64,000 nt of DNA, taken from assembly GCA_031291305.1 (NCBI GenBank), contig JARLJH010000048.1, forward strand, positions 124,001 through 188,000, read 5' to 3'. Made by a program: the position numbers and the translations under genes. The notes under the pieces were generated by a model. It had not been told where the DNA came from. It made no database searches and worked only from the letters and a program-made list of their open reading frames with translations. The stretch comes from Rhodoferax sp. (GTDB lineage: Bacteria > Pseudomonadota > Gammaproteobacteria > Burkholderiales > Burkholderiaceae_C). Positions 39,078 through 46,977 of the stretch are shown piece by piece. Position 1 is the first letter of the stretch; the number at the start of each line of letters is the position of its first letter.

Positions 39078-39217
39078 CTAGACCGACCATACTGCCAATG
39101 ATGCAGGATCACTGCAAACTGGCGTGCAGAGCATAGCGGATTTCGGTGGTCATTCCCCCAAAATTCAATTGGCTTGTACGGCTGGTTAAGCTGTTCATTT
39201 TTTTCAAGGAGACACCT

Positions 39218-40129
39218 GTGCTTGACACCAACCAGACCCAGGATTTTGCGTCCCTGTTGCCTGGCCAGACTACTGATGCAGGTGCCAGCCGTCGCACCGC
39301 GCTCAAGCTGGCGTTAGGCGTGGGCTATGCCGCAGCAGCCTTACCCATCATGGCGCAAACCGCCATCAAAACCTCGTCAGAAGGCTTGCGCGCTGGCGAG
39401 GGCATTTACGACGTGGAAGGTTTTTCGGTGCCGTTCTATTACGCCGCGCCTGAGGGCAAGACGCACCTGCCGGTGCTACTGGTGGTTCATGAGATTTTTG
39501 GCGTGCACGAGTACATCGCCGATACCTGTCGGCGTTTTGCCAAAGCGGGTTATCTGGCGATCGCCCCCGAACTCTTTGCGCGCCAGGGCGACCCCGGCAG
39601 CTATGGCGAAATGGCCAAGCTGATGCGCGAGGTGGTCGCCAAAGTGCCTGATGCGCAGGTCATGGGCGACCTGGACGGGGCCGTCAAATGGGCTGGTGAA
39701 AACGGTGGCAATCTGAAAAAGGTGGGTATCACCGGCTTTTGTTGGGGTGGTCGCATCACCTGGCTGTACGCCGAGCAGAGCAAGAACGTCAAGGCCGGTG
39801 TGGCCTGGTATGGCCGCTTGGTGGGAACGCCGTCAACCTTGATGCCCAAAAATCCGCTGGACTTGGCGGCGCAACTGAAAGCTCCGGTGCTGGGTCTCTA
39901 CGGTGGCCAGGACGGCGGCAACCCCTTGACCACGGTGAACGAGATGAAAGATGCGCTGGCCGAGGCGGGCGCACACGGCAACCAGGCGGCCAGAGACAGC
40001 GAGTTCGTCGTCTACAAAGACGCACCGCACGCCTTTCACGCTGACTACCGGCCCAGCTATCGCAAGGAGGCCGCCGAGGACGGCTTCAAGCGCGCGCTGG
40101 CCTGGTTCAAGGCGCACGGCGTGGCTTGA
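39218..40129 (+). CDS. Dienelactone hydrolase family protein with Tat-like signal
   Basis: 303 residues from GTG 39218, which follows AAGGAGA; an open frame to 39146 lacks this. The N-terminus SRRTALKLALGVGYAAAALPIMAQ resembles a twin-arginine signal (core SRRTALKLAL). The alpha/beta hydrolase has the DLH nucleophile in GFCWGGRI (Cys), the Asp and His in GGQDGGNP and PHAFHADY. Dienelactone hydrolases open lactones in chlorocatechol degradation, but exported members have unknown substrates. Confidence 0.9.
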   Translation: MLDTNQTQDFASLLPGQTTDAGASRRTALKLALGVGYAAAALPIMAQTAIKTSSEGLRAGEGIYDVEGFSVPFYYAAPEGKTHLPVLLVVHEIFGVHEYIADTCRRFAKAGYLAIAPELFARQGDPGSYGEMAKLMREVVAKVPDAQVMGDLDGAVKWAGENGGNLKKVGITGFCWGGRITWLYAEQSKNVKAGVAWYGRLVGTPSTLMPKNPLDLAAQLKAPVLGLYGGQDGGNPLTTVNEMKDALAEAGAHGNQAARDSEFVVYKDAPHAFHADYRPSYRKEAAEDGFKRALAWFKAHGVA

Positions 40130-40165
40130 GTTCGCCCGGATGCTGGAGGGGGTTGATGACCCCTT

Positions 40166-40198
40166 CAAAAAAAGGAGGCCATGGCCCCTTTTTTTTTG
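40166..40198 (+). terminator. Terminator after dienelactone hydrolase gene
   Basis: A-tract plus GGAGGCC pairs with GGCCCC plus nine T, with one bulged A; loop AT/ATG. A GGGGT-ACCCC hairpin lies just before. Confidence 0.8.
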
Positions 40199-40202
40199 CA
40201 CC

Positions 40203-40259
40203 TACCTTGCAATGCATAGTAGATGTGGCTATGATTTGGCTACCTTGTATTGCATAGTA
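40203..40259 (+). promoter_or_regulatory. padR promoter with two operator-like repeats
   Basis: Direct repeats TACCTTGCAATGCATAGTA (40203-40221) and TACCTTGTATTGCATAGTA (40241-40259) differ at two bases and are each weakly palindromic. A promoter lies between and across them: -35 TTGCAA (40207-40212), 17-bp spacer, -10 TATGAT (40230-40235). The first repeat covers the -35, the second the start region. This points to autorepression by the PadR protein (inference). Confidence 0.72.
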
Positions 40260-40289
40260 AGTAAAACACCTTGGTACTCCATCAAGACC

Positions 40290-40604
40290 ATGAACTTGGC
40301 ATTAAAAACCCAGCTCCGCAAAGGCGCCATTGAAATGTGTGTGCTGGCCATTCTCAAACGCGCTGACAGCTACACCTATGAGTTGGTGCAGCAGCTCAGC
40401 GCCCACATGGCCATCAGTGAGGGCACGGTGTATCCCTTGATGCGCCGATTGCAGGACGAGGGCTGGGTGCAAAGTTACCAGCAGGAGTCGGTAACGGGAC
40501 CGGCCCGCAAGTACTACCGGCTTAGCGCCAGTGGCATCGATGCCTTGTCCATGATGACCCGGGAATGGCAAGAGTTTGTTGCCGAAATCAACAGCGTGTT
40601 ATAG
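40290..40604 (+). CDS. PadR family transcriptional regulator
   Basis: 104-residue winged-helix protein of the short PadR-s2 type: KTQLRKGAIEMCVLAILKRADSYTYELVQQL (core GAIEMCVLAIL), ISEGTVYPLMRRLQDEGWV, and GPARKYYRLSASG. No effector domain beyond the C-terminal dimer helix. Next comes a DUF1700 gene after 35 bp, a common pairing where PadR controls a membrane protein. ATG 40290 is chosen; the open frame further upstream overlaps the previous gene. Confidence 0.92.
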   Translation: MNLALKTQLRKGAIEMCVLAILKRADSYTYELVQQLSAHMAISEGTVYPLMRRLQDEGWVQSYQQESVTGPARKYYRLSASGIDALSMMTREWQEFVAEINSVL

Positions 40605-40639
40605 CCCCGGCCCACCAGTCTCATTCAGAAAGACGCCCT

Positions 40640-41470
40640 ATGAACCGCGACACCTTCCTCCACACTCTGTCCCAGGCGTTGTCCAGTCTCAGCGCCACCG
40701 AGCGCGACGAGATTGTGCAAGACTACGCCAGCTACTTTGCCGATGCGTTGGCCGACGGTCAGTGTGAAACCGATGTGGCGACCAAACTCGGTGACCCGCT
40801 CAAGCTGGCGCGTGAGTTGATTGCCCAGCGTCGCCTGGGGGCGTGGGAGTCGCGCAGATCACCGAAAAACCTGTGGGCGCTGTTTGCCGCCACCGCTGGT
40901 TTGGGGGTCATGAATTTGGTCTTGGCTGTTCCCATCCTTTGTTACTTCGCGGTACTGACCGTGTTATCCGTACTTGGGGTCGGTCTAGCACTTGTGGGTC
41001 TGGTATTGGTCCTGGTGGCCACCAGCCAAGGTCTGTTGGGCTGGCCGACGGCGAACCAATTTGTCCTCAACACCAGCGGCATTGGCCCGGTGATCATCGA
41101 CAGCAGCGGCGGCAGCCAGACTCCGCAGATTCACATTCAGGGCGACGCTGCCAACGAAAGCTTTCGTCTGGACCATGGACCCGATGGAGGTGTAGCGATT
41201 CAGGCCACGGAGGGTAACAAGACCTTTGCATTGAAAAAGAATGCTGATGGTTCGATCAACAAACTCGACATCCGCGACGGCGACCGGCAGGTTGAGTTGT
41301 CCCACCTTCGCCATTCAGGTCCCTGGACACGCGGCCTAGTGGGTTTGGTGTTTTTGGCACTGGGTGGCTTGTTGTTGTGGTTGTGCCGCAGCGGGTTTGG
41401 CAAGTTGCTGACTTGGCTGCGCAACTACCTCAGCCAACAGCTGCAGCACCTCCAAAGCATGGCGGCCTAA
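40640..41470 (+). CDS. DUF1700 (HAAS) domain membrane protein
   Basis: 276 residues. N-terminal cytosolic HAAS/DUF1700 helices (MNRDTFLHTLSQALSSL, ERDEIVQDYASYFADAL, LGDPLKLARELI), then two to three membrane helices (about 85-140), an extracytoplasmic stretch predicted beta-rich with IIDSSGGSQ and LDIRDGDRQVEL, and a last membrane helix near residue 235. It is co-transcribed with padR. The mix of HAAS and a putative adhesin-like beta region resembles PadR-DUF1700-DUF4097 systems, but a DUF4097 assignment is only a suggestion. Confidence 0.85.
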   Translation: MNRDTFLHTLSQALSSLSATERDEIVQDYASYFADALADGQCETDVATKLGDPLKLARELIAQRRLGAWESRRSPKNLWALFAATAGLGVMNLVLAVPILCYFAVLTVLSVLGVGLALVGLVLVLVATSQGLLGWPTANQFVLNTSGIGPVIIDSSGGSQTPQIHIQGDAANESFRLDHGPDGGVAIQATEGNKTFALKKNADGSINKLDIRDGDRQVELSHLRHSGPWTRGLVGLVFLALGGLLLWLCRSGFGKLLTWLRNYLSQQLQHLQSMAA

Positions 41471-41573
41471 GGCGATTCTGCCGCACTCATTGTTGGCAAA
41501 CGTGGTGATAAACGGCTTTGTCCGGGGCCGGTACTGTCCTAAAGTGTCCCCGCAGCGCAGCTAAATTGCTGCA

Positions 41574-41622
41574 TAAATCATAGCCAGTAGTCCATATTTT
41601 GTAAGGACTACAGATTGATTTT
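41574..41622 (+). repeat. Palindromic repeat copy 9, downstream of HiPIP gene
   Basis: AGCC (41582-41585), 19 nt, GGACT (41605-41609); the arms GTAGTCC and GGACTAC pair perfectly. Mismatched core but exact spacing and ATAG/ATTTT flanks. Confidence 0.6.
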
Positions 41623-41629
41623 CTGAAAA

Positions 41630-42100
41630 TCAGGCTTTCTTGACCCATGCGCTGCACCAGCCGGTGGATGCCACCTGCTTGCCAGCATAGAGCGGACACC
41701 CGCCGGCCGCATCGCCTGCCTTGCCCTGGAACAGCGCGCAATTGGCGCAGTGGCTACCAGCCGCGAATTTGGGGTATTTGACTTTGTCGGCGCGGGCTGC
41801 ATCGCTTACATAGCCCAGAGCCAGGGCTTGCGGGCCCTTCTCATCCACCATAGGGGCCGCTTCGCTTGACTTGGCTGGCTCGGCAGGCGCGGGTGTTGAG
41901 GCAGAAGCGGGTTCTGCAGCAGGTGCGGGTGTCGGCTCTGGGGCTGACGCAGGAGCGGGAGCTGGCGCGGGTGTCGGTTCTGGTACAGGTGGTGGGGCCG
42001 CAGGTGCGGGTGCCTGTTTGTCCGAGCAGGCGGCGATCATGGTGATGCCGGCCAGCGGAAAGATTTGGATGAAGGTCCGACGGGTGGACGTTTTCTGCAT
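41630..42100 (-). CDS. High-potential iron-sulfur protein with lipobox and Ala/Pro linker
   Basis: 156 residues. HiPIPs are periplasmic 4Fe-4S electron carriers. The C-terminal domain (about 85-156) has the four ligands in HCANCALFQ, GGCPLYAG and GWCSAW. The N-terminus has a twin-arginine stretch (STRRTFIQIFPLAG) followed by MIAAC, a lipobox-like site, then about 55 residues of Ala/Pro/Glu repeats. This suggests a Tat-exported, lipid-anchored HiPIP on a flexible arm, unlike the usual soluble form. ATG 42100 follows GGAGG. Confidence 0.9.
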   Translation of the reverse strand: MQKTSTRRTFIQIFPLAGITMIAACSDKQAPAPAAPPPVPEPTPAPAPAPASAPEPTPAPAAEPASASTPAPAEPAKSSEAAPMVDEKGPQALALGYVSDAARADKVKYPKFAAGSHCANCALFQGKAGDAAGGCPLYAGKQVASTGWCSAWVKKA

Positions 42101-42240
42101 GGTGATTTCCTCCAAGTTGTTGGCCATGTTGGTGTGGCCGCTGCGCAGCATACTGTAACGCCAGCGGACGCCATGTGCGGTATGTCACACAACTTGTCCC
42201 AGCTTAGGCTGGCAAGTTGAAACAGGTGGATGTATCGACC

Positions 42241-42489
42241 TCAACCCAGCCCGAGGCTGGTCTGCAGGTGGGCGGCGCAGGTGCGCAACGCAGTGGATGG
42301 AATTTGCTCCACCAATTGCAGCAAGTGGCTCGCGTAGCCGGAGTCGGTGTGCAAGCGCCAGGTGTCGATCCACCAACCCTGGCCAGCCATGAGCCACTTG
42401 AAATCGACTTCTTCCAGCAGCACAAGGCGTTCGTCGGCTCCAGCATCTCTTGCCGGACCGGTTGACATGGACGAGGTTTCCGTTGGCAT
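42241..42489 (-). CDS. Small conserved-looking protein of unknown function
   Basis: 82 residues starting MPTETSSMSTGPARD with a good GGAGG ribosome binding site. The body LVLLEEVDFKWLMAGQGWWIDTWRLHTDSGYASHLLQL reads as a compact helical protein (given here in part: EEVDFKWLMAGQGWWID). I recognise no domain. An overlapping plus-strand frame in the same place lacks a ribosome binding site and is less protein-like. Confidence 0.7.
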   Translation of the reverse strand: MPTETSSMSTGPARDAGADERLVLLEEVDFKWLMAGQGWWIDTWRLHTDSGYASHLLQLVEQIPSTALRTCAAHLQTSLGLG

Positions 42490-42641
42490 GGTCTTCCCTC
42501 CTGGGAGTGACGGTTTTTACCGTTGCGAAAAGGCGGTGTTTCTTGTGGAAGTGCGATGAAGTCTGCGCCAGTGCGTGGCGCCTGTAGGCAGCAAAAACGG
42601 GCATAAAGCGGACCAGTTCTGGTATTTGGTGACGCGGTGGT

Positions 42642-43592
42642 TTACGCGGCTGAGTTGTCCAGCGAGGCGCCGCTCATCTTCACGGCGGTGTCGGTCATGG
42701 CTACCACCAGCGTGTCCCGCAGTGGATGTGGCGCTGCCAGCTCGGGCAGCAGCAGGCTCACATGGAAGGGGATGGACACACTCAGCGGCCGCACCAGCAG
42801 ATCAGGCCCGGCCAGTGCCAAGGCGGTGAGCGGGTTGACGATGGCCACGCCCAGGCCCTGGCGCACCAAAGCGCACACAGCGGCGGCACTGACGGTCTCC
42901 AGCACCATGGTGCGTGTTACCTCAGCTTGGGCAAACATCTGGTCGATCGCCTGGCGGTAGCTGTCCCCCGCCGCCAGGCTGACAAAACGTTCACCCTCAA
43001 AGTGCTGCGGTGTCAACGCAGCAAAACGGGCCAGCGCATGGCCACGTGGCACAACCGCCACTTCGTTGACTTGCAGCAGGGGGCGCAACGTGACCCCGAT
43101 GGGTGCTTGCAGGGTTTCACTCAGGCCCAGGTCAAACCGCTGCTCGCTCATGGCCTGCTCCAGCCAAGGTGACTCTTCCGGAAAGATGCTCACTGCCGCC
43201 TGCGGCAGCGCCTGGGTAAACGCCACCAGCGCACTCGGCACAAAGGCCTGAGCCAGTGCCGGCAGGCAGGCCAGGCGCAGGCGCCCGGTGGACAGGGTGC
43301 GCAACTCCTGGGCGCGTGCCGCAATCTGATCGAGCCCGACAAACGAGCGTTCCACCTCTTGCATTAACGCCAGCGCACGCACCGTCGGGCGCAGTCGGCC
43401 CCGTACCCGGTCAAACAAATCAAAACCCAGCAGGTACTCCAACCGCGCCAGCTCGCGGCTCAGGGTGGGTTGACTGGAGGCGGTGACTTCCGCCGCACGG
43501 CTCAGGTTGCCGTGTTGCATGATGGCGCGAAAAATCGCCAGTTGGCGGTGGGTTAACGCGGGTGCGGCGGTGCTGGATTGCTGGGTGCTCAT
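42642..43592 (-). CDS. lysR: LysR-type regulator next to lysA
   Basis: 316 residues: HTH domain (about 10-70; LTHRQLAIFRAIMQHGNLSRAAEVTASSQPTLSRELARLE, core SRAAEVTASSQPTLSRELARLE) and a LysR substrate domain. It is divergent from lysA with 92 bp between starts, the arrangement of E. coli LysR, which activates lysA in response to diaminopimelate. By position and domain this is probably the same function. ATG 43592 (MSTQQSS) is chosen. Confidence 0.88.
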   Translation of the reverse strand: MSTQQSSTAAPALTHRQLAIFRAIMQHGNLSRAAEVTASSQPTLSRELARLEYLLGFDLFDRVRGRLRPTVRALALMQEVERSFVGLDQIAARAQELRTLSTGRLRLACLPALAQAFVPSALVAFTQALPQAAVSIFPEESPWLEQAMSEQRFDLGLSETLQAPIGVTLRPLLQVNEVAVVPRGHALARFAALTPQHFEGERFVSLAAGDSYRQAIDQMFAQAEVTRTMVLETVSAAAVCALVRQGLGVAIVNPLTALALAGPDLLVRPLSVSIPFHVSLLLPELAAPHPLRDTLVVAMTDTAVKMSGASLDNSAA

Positions 43593-43626
43593 GCCCGCAT
43601 GGTAGTCAAAACCATATCCAATGTGA

Positions 43627-43650
43627 ATGATTATGCAAAATAATAAGCAT
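43627..43650. promoter_or_regulatory. Putative LysR box
   Basis: ATGATTAT, 8 bp, ATAAGCAT: an interrupted dyad with one mismatch per half between lysR and lysA, consistent with a LysR-type T-N11-A site. Confidence 0.5.
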
Positions 43651-43684
43651 TGCTGGCATAGACAAAGCCGGGCATCATGCCACC

Positions 43685-44935
43685 ATGAACCCATTTACCC
43701 CCGACACCCTGGCCAGTTTGGCCCAAACCTACGGCACACCACTGTGGGTGTATGACGCAGCCACCATCCAACGCCAAATTGCCGCACTGCGCTCGTTTGA
43801 CGTGATCCGTTTTGCCCAAAAGGCCAACTCCAACACCCACATTCTCAAGCTGATGAAGCGCTTGGGTGTGGTGGTGGATTCGGTCTCGCTCGGAGAGATC
43901 GAGCGCGCGCTGGCCGCAGGGTTCAAGCCAGGTGCGCATGACGGCCATGCTGAAATCGTCTTCACCGCCGACCTGCTGGACCGCGCCACGCTGGCCCGCG
44001 TAGCCGAGCTGGGTGTGCCAGTGAACTGCGGCTCGATTGACATGCTGGACCAGCTCGGTGCGGTCAGCCCCGGCCACCCGGTGTGGTTGCGCATCAACCC
44101 CGGTTTTGGCCACGGCCACAGCAACAAAACCAACACCGGCGGTGAACACAGCAAACACGGTATCTGGCACACCGAGCTGCCGCTGGCGCTGGAAAAAGTG
44201 CGCGCCAATGGCCTGAAGCTGGTCGGCTTGCACATGCACATTGGCTCGGGTGTGGATTACGGGCACCTGCAAGAGGTGTGCGGTGCGATGGTCGCGTTGG
44301 TACAAACCGTCAAAGCGCAGGGACTGGACTTAAGCGCGATTTCAGCCGGTGGTGGCTTGTCTATTCCCTACCAAGCCGGTGAGCCGCAGATTGACACAGC
44401 ACATTACTTTTCGCTGTGGGACGCCGCCCGCCAGCAGATTGCCAAGCTGCTGGGCCACCCGGTGGCGCTGGAGCTTGAGCCGGGCCGTTACCTGGTGGCC
44501 GAGTCCGGCGTGCTGGTGGCCGAGGTGCGCGCCGTCAAACACCAGGGCAGCGCCCGTTTTGTGCTGGTGGACGCCGGTTTCAGCGACCTGATGCGCCCTG
44601 CCATGTACGGCAGCTTCCACGGCACGGAACTGATCCATGCCGACAGCACCCCTGTCACCGGGCCGACATATGAGACGGTGGTCGGCGGCCCGCTGTGTGA
44701 GTCGGGCGATGTGTTCACGCAAGGCGAGGGCGGCGTGGTGCTGACCCGCGCGCTGCCGCAAGCGCAGGTGGGCGACCTGTTGGTGATCCACGACACCGGC
44801 GCCTATGGGGCGTCAATGTCCTCCAACTACAACACCAGGCCTTTGGTCCCCGAGGTTTTGGTCGAAAACGGTGTGCCTCGCCTGATTCGGCGCAAACAGA
44901 CGGTGGCGGAGTTGTTGGCGTTGGAGGTGGTTTAG
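43685..44935 (+). CDS. lysA: Diaminopimelate decarboxylase
   Basis: Last step of lysine synthesis, decarboxylating meso-diaminopimelate; 416 residues. PLP alanine-racemase-type barrel: PLK-like lysine in RFAQKANSNTHIL, GFGHGHSNKTNTGGEHSKHGIW (in part), the HMHIGSG motif, and the beta-domain cysteine loop VGGPLCESGDVF with GAYGASMSSNYN. Divergent from lysR. Confidence 0.95.
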   Translation: MNPFTPDTLASLAQTYGTPLWVYDAATIQRQIAALRSFDVIRFAQKANSNTHILKLMKRLGVVVDSVSLGEIERALAAGFKPGAHDGHAEIVFTADLLDRATLARVAELGVPVNCGSIDMLDQLGAVSPGHPVWLRINPGFGHGHSNKTNTGGEHSKHGIWHTELPLALEKVRANGLKLVGLHMHIGSGVDYGHLQEVCGAMVALVQTVKAQGLDLSAISAGGGLSIPYQAGEPQIDTAHYFSLWDAARQQIAKLLGHPVALELEPGRYLVAESGVLVAEVRAVKHQGSARFVLVDAGFSDLMRPAMYGSFHGTELIHADSTPVTGPTYETVVGGPLCESGDVFTQGEGGVVLTRALPQAQVGDLLVIHDTGAYGASMSSNYNTRPLVPEVLVENGVPRLIRRKQTVAELLALEVV

Positions 44936-45291
44936 TCTTCTGTTGCGCTGTTGGGGGCCGTGTGTGGGTGTGGCCCGGGGCGCGGGCTGGCCAAAGGCCG
45001 AGGCCTCATGACGCTTCGCTTTTTGAATCGGCCTCAACTTCCGCCCAGCCCACGCCCCTGTGGTGGTTAGCGTACGCATTGTGCTGCGCGCTGGCCAACA
45101 GGCTGGTCCTGATTTGTAATGGCGCGCTGCGTGATAAAAATCCATTGACTATTCAGGCATCGGTGACGCAGATTCCATGTCGGCGCGGACCACAACAGAT
45201 GCCACCTAATTGAGCAGAAGGCTCATCCTAAACAGTAAAAATATCGCGGTTTCTTGTGCTTGTGGGGGTGTCTATATACGAAGGGTGTATC
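44936..45291. other. Non-coding stretch
   Basis: 356 bp between lysA and a two-gene insert. The lysA-proximal half is GC rich; the distal half (from about 45130) turns AT richer. Open frames here only shadow lysA or lack a start context. No repeat or tRNA seen. Confidence 0.5.
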
Positions 45292-45678
45292 TCACACGGG
45301 TTTTGCGTAGTCCCCGTTTTCTGCATCGTCAAATGGCAATTCGGTACCTGGTTCTTCGGTCGTTTCCTCGCCACGACCTCTAATCATGGAGTATGCATCC
45401 ATTGGTTTAACGACCCTCCTTCGCGGCGCGGTGCGACGGTCTGAAGTTATGGTAGCTAGTTTTTCTTGGACATGCGTGACCGTTCCTGTGCCGCGTACAA
45501 GTTCGAGTCGCCCTAGGCTTTCCTTTGTCTCAGGGTCAAAGAGTTCCTTTCCGACGGCATATATGAGAAACCGCTGACCCTTGCGAACATCAGCGGCGCC
45601 TCGGTTTATGACGACCTTGAATTGATCAATCACGTCGATTACTCTGGCTGGGAAGATTGGAGTCGATGACTCGGGCAT
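45292..45678 (-). CDS. Unknown protein, FlgT-C-like beta domain
   Basis: 128 residues from ATG 45678, which has a GGAG ribosome binding site (an earlier in-frame ATG at 45720 overlaps the upstream gene). The N-terminal half (FPARVIDVIDQFKVVINRGAADVRKGQRFLIYAVG, core VVINRGAADVRKGQRF) resembles small beta barrels of the FlgT C-terminal type, often found in accessory proteins; the tail is acidic and basic in patches (SDRRTAPRRRVV, GRGEETTEE). It follows the membrane-protein gene by 16 bp. Function unknown. Confidence 0.7.
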   Translation of the reverse strand: MPESSTPIFPARVIDVIDQFKVVINRGAADVRKGQRFLIYAVGKELFDPETKESLGRLELVRGTGTVTHVQEKLATITSDRRTAPRRRVVKPMDAYSMIRGRGEETTEEPGTELPFDDAENGDYAKPV

Positions 45679-45694
45679 GGGTAACTCCAGTGAT

Positions 45695-46249
45695 CTAGGA
45701 ATGTGTCCGTTGCTGAACATAGGGTTTCACCCGAAGGCGGGTGATGACGTCAAGGCTATTGCTCTTGAGTCCGTTTAATACGTCCGTTGCATCGAAATCG
45801 AAGTCGTCGAGGCGAACCTGAATCAGTCCGTCATCTTGTATGTTCTGCACAAGGCCCTGGCCAAAGAATCTCTCATACTGATCCTTTTCCACGACAAAGA
45901 CCGAGACAACTAGGCCGAAAAAATATAAGGACGATGGCTCTAACAAAAGAATCACCCTCGGTTCGTCCGGATCTTTGCTTTCAACTATTGAGAGTTTTAC
46001 CCGAGGCAATGTAGACGCTGCATGCATCTTCGCGATTCGTGCGGCCTCTATCAGTACAGCAATGATAGCCAGCGACACCAAGAGAGTGACAGCGAATACT
46101 GGTAACGCGATCTTTTCTGTGGCAGGGATAAACCAGGCAGCAATGCCGGCAATCAAGCCAGCGATCCCGACAAACGTTCCGACGATGCCTTTGAGACTCG
46201 CCCAAAGTAGTCGAGGCCACGTGGATAGTTCGTAAGGACCAGTCTGCAT
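45695..46249 (-). CDS. Two-helix membrane protein of unknown function
   Basis: 184 residues: two adjacent membrane helices (GIVGTFVGIAGLIAGIAAWFI and IALPVFAVTLLVSLAIIAVLI, each near 20 residues; about 19-65), then a cytosolic domain with strands (VKLSIVESKD, RVILLLEPSS, FGLVVSVFVVEK). Not recognised. With the next gene it forms a small operon whose base composition and codon use look different from the neighbouring housekeeping genes, suggesting acquisition. No ribosome binding site is evident. Confidence 0.68.
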   Translation of the reverse strand: MQTGPYELSTWPRLLWASLKGIVGTFVGIAGLIAGIAAWFIPATEKIALPVFAVTLLVSLAIIAVLIEAARIAKMHAASTLPRVKLSIVESKDPDEPRVILLLEPSSLYFFGLVVSVFVVEKDQYERFFGQGLVQNIQDDGLIQVRLDDFDFDATDVLNGLKSNSLDVITRLRVKPYVQQRTHS

Positions 46250-46379
46250 GTGGATAGTCTACTGCTCTCTCGTTCGAGAGCCTCTGCCCACGAAACGGCG
46301 TTGTTTGTGAGGCCTAACGAAGTTGTAAAAACTATCGCATCTGTCGCAGCGGCATGATCTTGTAGGTACTCCCACCACC

Positions 46380-46963
46380 TCAAACCAAATTCAAAAAGTC
46401 CAGCGCCTCGTCCAGATGCTGGTCAAAGTCACTCAGTGTGTAGTCGCCGCCTAGCAGAAGTTTGAGGGCCGTGCCGGGGGAGTGCGCCAGCATCTCGCGC
46501 CAGTCCAGCACCTCGTCACCTTTGGCAATCACCGCAAAATAGCGCGCGGGCAGGCTGATGTGGGGGACTTCTTGGGTGATGAGTTCTTCCACATGCGATT
46601 GGTCAAAAGTAAAGTGTTGCTCGGGGTCGTGCCACAAACTTCGCTCACCAATCTGCGCGGCTAGGTCGCGTGCGGGCTGGATGGCGGGGTTGAGCAACAC
46701 CGCTTTGCATCCCAGACGCTCGGCCAGCCAGGTGGCATAAAACCCGCCGAGTGACGAGCCCATGACCGCCATCGACTCCTTGGGCCAATCACGGATGGCT
46801 TGCAACACCTAGTCCATCGCCTGACGCGGAGGCGGTGGCAGCGTTGGACGCTGCCAGGTCACGCCGGGTGGCGACGGGCTACCGCTTCGGCGGCGTGCCG
46901 CGCTTTGACAGACGCGGGTGAGGAGTGAAAGCCGTGCAGGTATAGCAGGTGAGTGGTGGGCAT
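46380..46963 (-). pseudogene. YqiA-type esterase, broken by a frameshift and a stop codon
   Basis: An alpha/beta-hydrolase esterase of the YqiA/UPF0227 type. The N-terminus MPTTHLLYLHGFHSSPASVKA is intact (first part MPTTHLLYLHGFHSSP) and ends at a TGA (46859-46861); one base appears lost near 46862-46875, after which the frame continues as VTWQRPTLPPPPRQAMD, meets TAG (46809-46811), and then resumes in the same frame as VLQAIRDWPKESMAVMGSSLGGFYATW with the nucleophile motif GSSLGG to the normal end. Two independent lesions make a sequencing error less likely. It follows sseA by 14 bp. Confidence 0.8.
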
Positions 46964-46977
46964 GGTGGCAGGTGTCT

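Noticed and set aside
42217..42465. 82-codon plus-strand frame overlapping the small minus-strand gene
   Set aside because: The minus-strand frame has a strong ribosome binding site and better protein character.
44813..45145. 110-codon frame opposite the end of lysA
   Set aside because: Mostly antisense to lysA, with His/Arg/Pro-rich shadow composition.
46153..46383. 76-codon frame between the insert and the esterase
   Set aside because: Protein-like composition but GTG start, no ribosome binding site, and 97-bp overlap with the membrane-protein gene.
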